This document shows, piece by piece, positions 5,938 to 8,477 of a stretch of DNA of 8,477 bases. The notes beneath the pieces were generated by a model. It was not told where the DNA came from and searched no databases. It saw only the letters and a program-made list of their open reading frames with translations. Numbering within the stretch: the first letter of the stretch is position 1; the number at the start of each line of letters is the position of its first letter. Made by a program: the position numbers and the translations under genes. Origin of the DNA: Hyphomicrobiales bacterium. Its GTDB lineage: Bacteria > Pseudomonadota > Alphaproteobacteria > Rhizobiales > Aestuariivirgaceae. The DNA lies in NCBI GenBank assembly GCA_023266715.1, contig JAHFPK010000110.1, positions 1 to 8,477 of the forward strand, in the 5' to 3' direction.

Positions 5938-6081
5938 CCTCGCCCCTTTGGGGAGAGGAAGGGGCCCATTGCGTGAGCAATGGGAAGGTGAGGGGGCTTC
6001 GGTGCCGAATTTCAAGCTCCTGTGCCCCCTCATCCTCCCAAGCTTCGCTTGGGCCCCACCTTCTCCCCCAAGGGGAGAAGG
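5938..6081. repeat. Composite nested palindromic repeat (element A)
   Basis: The gap between the phosphofructokinase and NAD(P)HX genes is almost filled by a two-armed inverted repeat. The left arm (5938-5997) and the right arm (6024-6081) are imperfect reverse complements; their inner ends TGAGGGGGC (5989-5997) and GCCCCCTCA (6024-6032) match fully. Each arm holds two hairpins. Left: CCTC-g-CCCC/GGGG-a-GAGG (5938-5958) and CCCATTGC/GCAATGGG with a GTGA loop (5965-5984). Right: CCCAAGC/GCTTGGG with a TTC loop (6037-6053) and a perfect 10-bp stem CCTTCTCCCC/GGGGAGAAGG (6059-6081). The centre also has TTCGG/CCGAA (5998-6009). The plan resembles mosaic palindromic elements of rhizobia (RIME-like, two large palindromes); membership is not tested. 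There is no T tract, so it is not an ordinary terminator. Confidence 0.85.
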
Positions 6082-6104
6082 AAATTGCAGCAGTGGTATA
6101 GAAA

Positions 6105-7595
6105 ATGGTGATGGAAGTGCGAGTAAAATCCGCTATCCTGACTCCCGCACAAATGTATCGCGCCGACGAACTGGCTGCGCGCGCTGGCTTGACCGAATCT
6201 GAGCTCATCGAAAATGCCGGGCGCGCCGTGGCGGAAGAAATTGTCAGGCGCTTCGGTGCAAGGCCAACGGTTGTTCTCTGCGGCCCCGGCAACAATGGGC
6301 GGGATGGAAAAGTGGCTGCCCGCTATCTCAAGGAATGGGGTTGGCCCGTCACCATCTCGGACGACATTACAGGCGCCGAACTCATTATTGATGCGCTCTA
6401 CGGCGCAGGCCTGTCACGCGATTTTCCCGCCGCATTGGCTGACAGAATAAATGGCGCAGGCGTTCCCATCATTTCCATCGATGTTCCATCAGGCCTTGAT
6501 GGCTTGACCGGACGCCCGCGTGGATCATCTGTAAAGGCCGATCTCACCATCACCTTCTTCCGCAAGAAACCCGGCCATCTCCTGATCCCGGGTCGCGCGC
6601 TCTGTGGCGAAACCATTGTCGCTGACATCGCCATGCCCGAAAGCGTGCTCGCAGAAATCGAACCGCGTCTTTGGGAAAACACCAGACCCATTCTCCCAGC
6701 CTTCGATGCAGCCACCCATAAATACAAACGCGGCCACGCGATAATCGTATCAGGCGGAAAATTCAACACCGGCGCAGTCCGCCTTGCCGCAAACGCCGCG
6801 CTGAAAATTGGGGCAGGGCTTGTCACCATCGCTGGACGTGAAGAAGAACTCGTCATCCACGCCGCCCACACATCTGCAATCATGTTGGCGCAAATCGATA
6901 ACGCACTGGCGCTCGGAATGCTCCTCAACGACAAACGCAAAAACGCCGTCTGTATCGGCCCCGCCGCCGGCGTGGGCTCTAATACCTGCGGAAAGGTGAG
7001 GGCGGTTTTGGCCAGTGGTGCCGCAACGGTTCTTGATGCCGATGCCTTGACCTCCTTCGCCCAAAACGCTGACGAGCTATTTGAGGCAATCGCCGAACGG
7101 CCCGAACGCGCCGTGATTATCACCCCACATGAGGGAGAATTTTCCCGTCTTTTCAGCGATCTGGCAAATGTTTCGCAAGCGAAACATGAACGCGCCATAA
7201 CGGCCGCGAATCGATCAGATGCTATCGTTATTCTCAAGGGCGCAGATACCGTGATCGCCAGTCCTGACGGCCGCGCCGTGATCAACAGCAACGCCCCACC
7301 ATCCCTTGCCACCGCAGGTTCAGGAGACGTCTTGGCAGGCCTCGCAACGGGGCTGTTGGCCCAGGGCATGCCAGCCTTTGAAGCCGCCTGTGCTGCCGTC
7401 TGGCTCCATGGCGATGCGGCCAATCGGCATGGGCCTGAAGGGCTAACGGCGGAAACGCTGCTGGCAGACCCTTCGAGGCTCCCCCGGACCGCGTCCGGGG
7501 TCGCACCTCAGGGTGAGGATAACTCCAACCTCCCTCATGCTGAGGTGCCCAAGGCGCAAGCCTTGGGCCTCGAAGCACCCCGCGTGAAGGAATGA
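6105..7595 (+). CDS. nnr: Bifunctional NAD(P)H-hydrate epimerase/dehydratase
   Basis: This repairs damaged NADH/NADPH hydrates. The N-terminal YjeF_N domain (about 1-195) epimerises R- and S-NAD(P)HX; the C-terminal ribokinase-like domain (about 205-462) dehydrates S-NAD(P)HX using ADP. Epimerase motifs are LTPAQMYRADELA (12-24), ENAGRAVAEE (36-45), GPGNNGRDG (60-68), DALYGAGLSR (96-105) and IDVPSGLDG (125-133). Dehydratase motifs are KRGHAIIVSGG (208-218), PHEGEFSRLF (341-350), LKGADTVIA (377-385) and the catalytic TAGSGDVLAG (403-412, Asp408). Three oddities stand out. The glycine loop has Arg66 where Gly is usual. The stretch of about 25-30 residues that normally lies between the GNNGGDG helix and DALxG is missing (GWPVTI runs directly to DDITGAELIIDALYG). 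Residues after about 461 are encoded by a palindromic repeat. The start is ATG 6105 or ATG 6111; neither has a clear ribosome site. The stop overlaps the next ATG. Confidence 0.93.
   Translation: MVMEVRVKSAILTPAQMYRADELAARAGLTESELIENAGRAVAEEIVRRFGARPTVVLCGPGNNGRDGKVAARYLKEWGWPVTISDDITGAELIIDALYGAGLSRDFPAALADRINGAGVPIISIDVPSGLDGLTGRPRGSSVKADLTITFFRKKPGHLLIPGRALCGETIVADIAMPESVLAEIEPRLWENTRPILPAFDAATHKYKRGHAIIVSGGKFNTGAVRLAANAALKIGAGLVTIAGREEELVIHAAHTSAIMLAQIDNALALGMLLNDKRKNAVCIGPAAGVGSNTCGKVRAVLASGAATVLDADALTSFAQNADELFEAIAERPERAVIITPHEGEFSRLFSDLANVSQAKHERAITAANRSDAIVILKGADTVIASPDGRAVINSNAPPSLATAGSGDVLAGLATGLLAQGMPAFEAACAAVWLHGDAANRHGPEGLTAETLLADPSRLPRTASGVAPQGEDNSNLPHAEVPKAQALGLEAPRVKE
7471..7575. 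repeat. Nested palindromic repeat inside the nnr 3' end (element B)
   Basis: The outer arms CTTCGAGGC (7471-7479) and GCCTCGAAG (7567-7575) match perfectly. Inner arms at 7504-7518 and 7533-7547 match at 13 of 15 positions (CACCTCAG/CTGAGGTG perfect). Between outer and inner arms sit two perfect 8-bp hairpins: CCCCGGAC/GTCCGGGG with a CGC loop (7482-7500) and CCCAAGGC/GCCTTGGG with a GCAA loop (7548-7567). The whole could fold as a cross. The CCTCATG-TGAGG and CCTCGAAG pieces recall repeats scattered in Bradyrhizobium-like and other Hyphomicrobiales genomes, from memory. It is read through in frame by nnr. Confidence 0.85.
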
Positions 7596-8467
7596 ACCGT
7601 CCGCTTGTCCTCCTCATTGGCACGGGCGCTGCCCTCGGCCTCAATTTCCCCATTGGAAAACTCGCCATGTCCCAGGGCGTCAATCCGGCCCTCTGGGCGG
7701 CGGTGATTTCACTGGGAGCAGGGTTTGCCATGCTGCTTGCCGCAAAGCTGACCGAGGTCAAAAGGCCCCATGCGAAATCCACCTTTCAGTTCGCAATCAT
7801 CTCCGGCCTCATCTCCTATGTCGTGCCAAACTTCCTCACCTACTCGGTGATCCCCAAAATCGGCAGCGGCCTTGCCGCCATCATGTTCGCGCTCTCGCCG
7901 GTGGTGACCGCACTTCTGTCCCTGCTGTTTCGTGTGCGGCCCCCCAACCTCTTAGGCATTATTGGAATTGCCATTGGGCTTGGCGGCGCCGTGATCATCA
8001 TTTTCTCGCGGCAATCGGATTTCAACGGCGGCGGCACATGGTGGATTCTTGCGGGCCTGCTGATCCCCGTCTTTCTCGGCCTCGGAAATGTCTATCGCAC
8101 CCTTGCCTGGCCCGAAGGAGCAAGCCCCCGGAAGCTTGCCTCCCACACCAATCTCGCCGCCGTGCCGTTCCTCGCCATCGCGGTAGTTGTCCAAACCGGA
8201 ACAATTGACCTCGCACCTCTCGAGAGCATCCCCGGCCTGGTCGCGCTGCAGCTCGCCGTCTCGACTGTCATGTTCCTGATGTTCTTCCGCCTGCAGCAGA
8301 TCGGCGGACCCACTTACCTCAGCCAGATCGGCTACGTCGCAGCAGCCGTGGGCGTGGTCATAGGCGTGGTGTACTTCAGCGAAACCTATCCCACGAATGT
8401 GTGGGTGGGTGCTGGGGTCGTGGCAATTGGAATTGCGTTGACAACATTGGGACAGGCCAAGCGCTGA
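7592..8467 (+). CDS. EamA/DMT-family transporter
   Basis: A 291-residue integral membrane protein of the drug/metabolite transporter superfamily, in the usual size range for two EamA repeats. About ten hydrophobic segments can be counted (roughly 4-21, 34-51, 66-83, 89-112, 118-138, 150-167, 186-203, 216-235, 243-264, 268-287). The second repeat ends with the family-typical Glu before the last helix, in YFSETYPTNVWVGAGVVAIG. Members export or import amino acids, nucleotides and other metabolites; the substrate cannot be told from sequence. The start ATG overlaps the nnr stop (ATGA), so it is translated by coupling. The only Shine-Dalgarno-like string, GAAGGA, abuts the ATG with no proper spacing, and the next in-frame ATG lies inside the first helical region, so the overlap start is kept. 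No functional tie to NAD(P)HX repair is known. Confidence 0.9.
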   Translation: MNRPLVLLIGTGAALGLNFPIGKLAMSQGVNPALWAAVISLGAGFAMLLAAKLTEVKRPHAKSTFQFAIISGLISYVVPNFLTYSVIPKIGSGLAAIMFALSPVVTALLSLLFRVRPPNLLGIIGIAIGLGGAVIIIFSRQSDFNGGGTWWILAGLLIPVFLGLGNVYRTLAWPEGASPRKLASHTNLAAVPFLAIAVVVQTGTIDLAPLESIPGLVALQLAVSTVMFLMFFRLQQIGGPTYLSQIGYVAAAVGVVIGVVYFSETYPTNVWVGAGVVAIGIALTTLGQAKR

Positions 8468-8477
8468 TCCGGAGAGT

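Noticed and set aside
5938..6081. Reading element A as a CRISPR array or an ordinary terminator
   Set aside because: There are no regularly spaced direct repeats with unique spacers, and no T tract follows any hairpin.
6398..7423. Long minus-strand open frame (341 codons) opposite nnr
   Set aside because: Antisense to a well-supported gene, of Ser/Ala-rich biased composition, with no family motif.

Overview
The window reads as chromosomal DNA of an alphaproteobacterium, most likely of the Hyphomicrobiales (Rhizobiales) group. The reasons are a paired glnB-glnA operon with a sigma-54 type promoter, PPi-type phosphofructokinase and fused NAD(P)HX-repair proteins of the alphaproteobacterial kind, GGCCGGA-type terminator hairpins, and three palindromic dispersed repeats that look like those common in Rhizobiales intergenic DNA. 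Assignment below order level cannot be supported. There are nine protein genes, no RNA genes, no CRISPR array and no insertion sequence.

Layout from left to right. (1) The 3' end of a glycine-zipper envelope protein gene (+) and a bidirectional terminator. (2) A minus-strand block: an exported phytochelatin-synthase-like gene, then the glnB-glnA operon (PII protein and type I glutamine synthetase) with its own 3' palindromic repeat and terminator. (3) A 235-bp divergent region holding a sigma-54 promoter facing glnB and a sigma-70 promoter with an operator-like palindrome facing a vapBC-type toxin-antitoxin pair. (4) A DUF1003 membrane protein gene (-), tail to tail with vapC. (5) A plus-strand run: PPi-dependent phosphofructokinase, a 145-bp composite palindromic repeat, a bifunctional NAD(P)HX epimerase/dehydratase gene, and an EamA-family transporter gene overlapping it by 4 bases.

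How the genes relate. glnB and glnA form a nitrogen-sensing and assimilation unit, with the PII uridylylation tyrosine (Y51) and the GS adenylylation tyrosine (Y402) both present. The phosphofructokinase provides a reversible PPi-linked glycolytic step. The NAD(P)HX gene is metabolite repair. These are housekeeping functions, and vapBC looks like an inserted accessory module.

The most unusual signal is structural. The repair gene is bracketed by two large nested palindromes, and the second lies inside its reading frame, so that roughly the last 35 residues are encoded by repeat DNA. The same protein lacks a segment usually seen in the epimerase domain. I see no clear sign of a wholly new multi-gene system.
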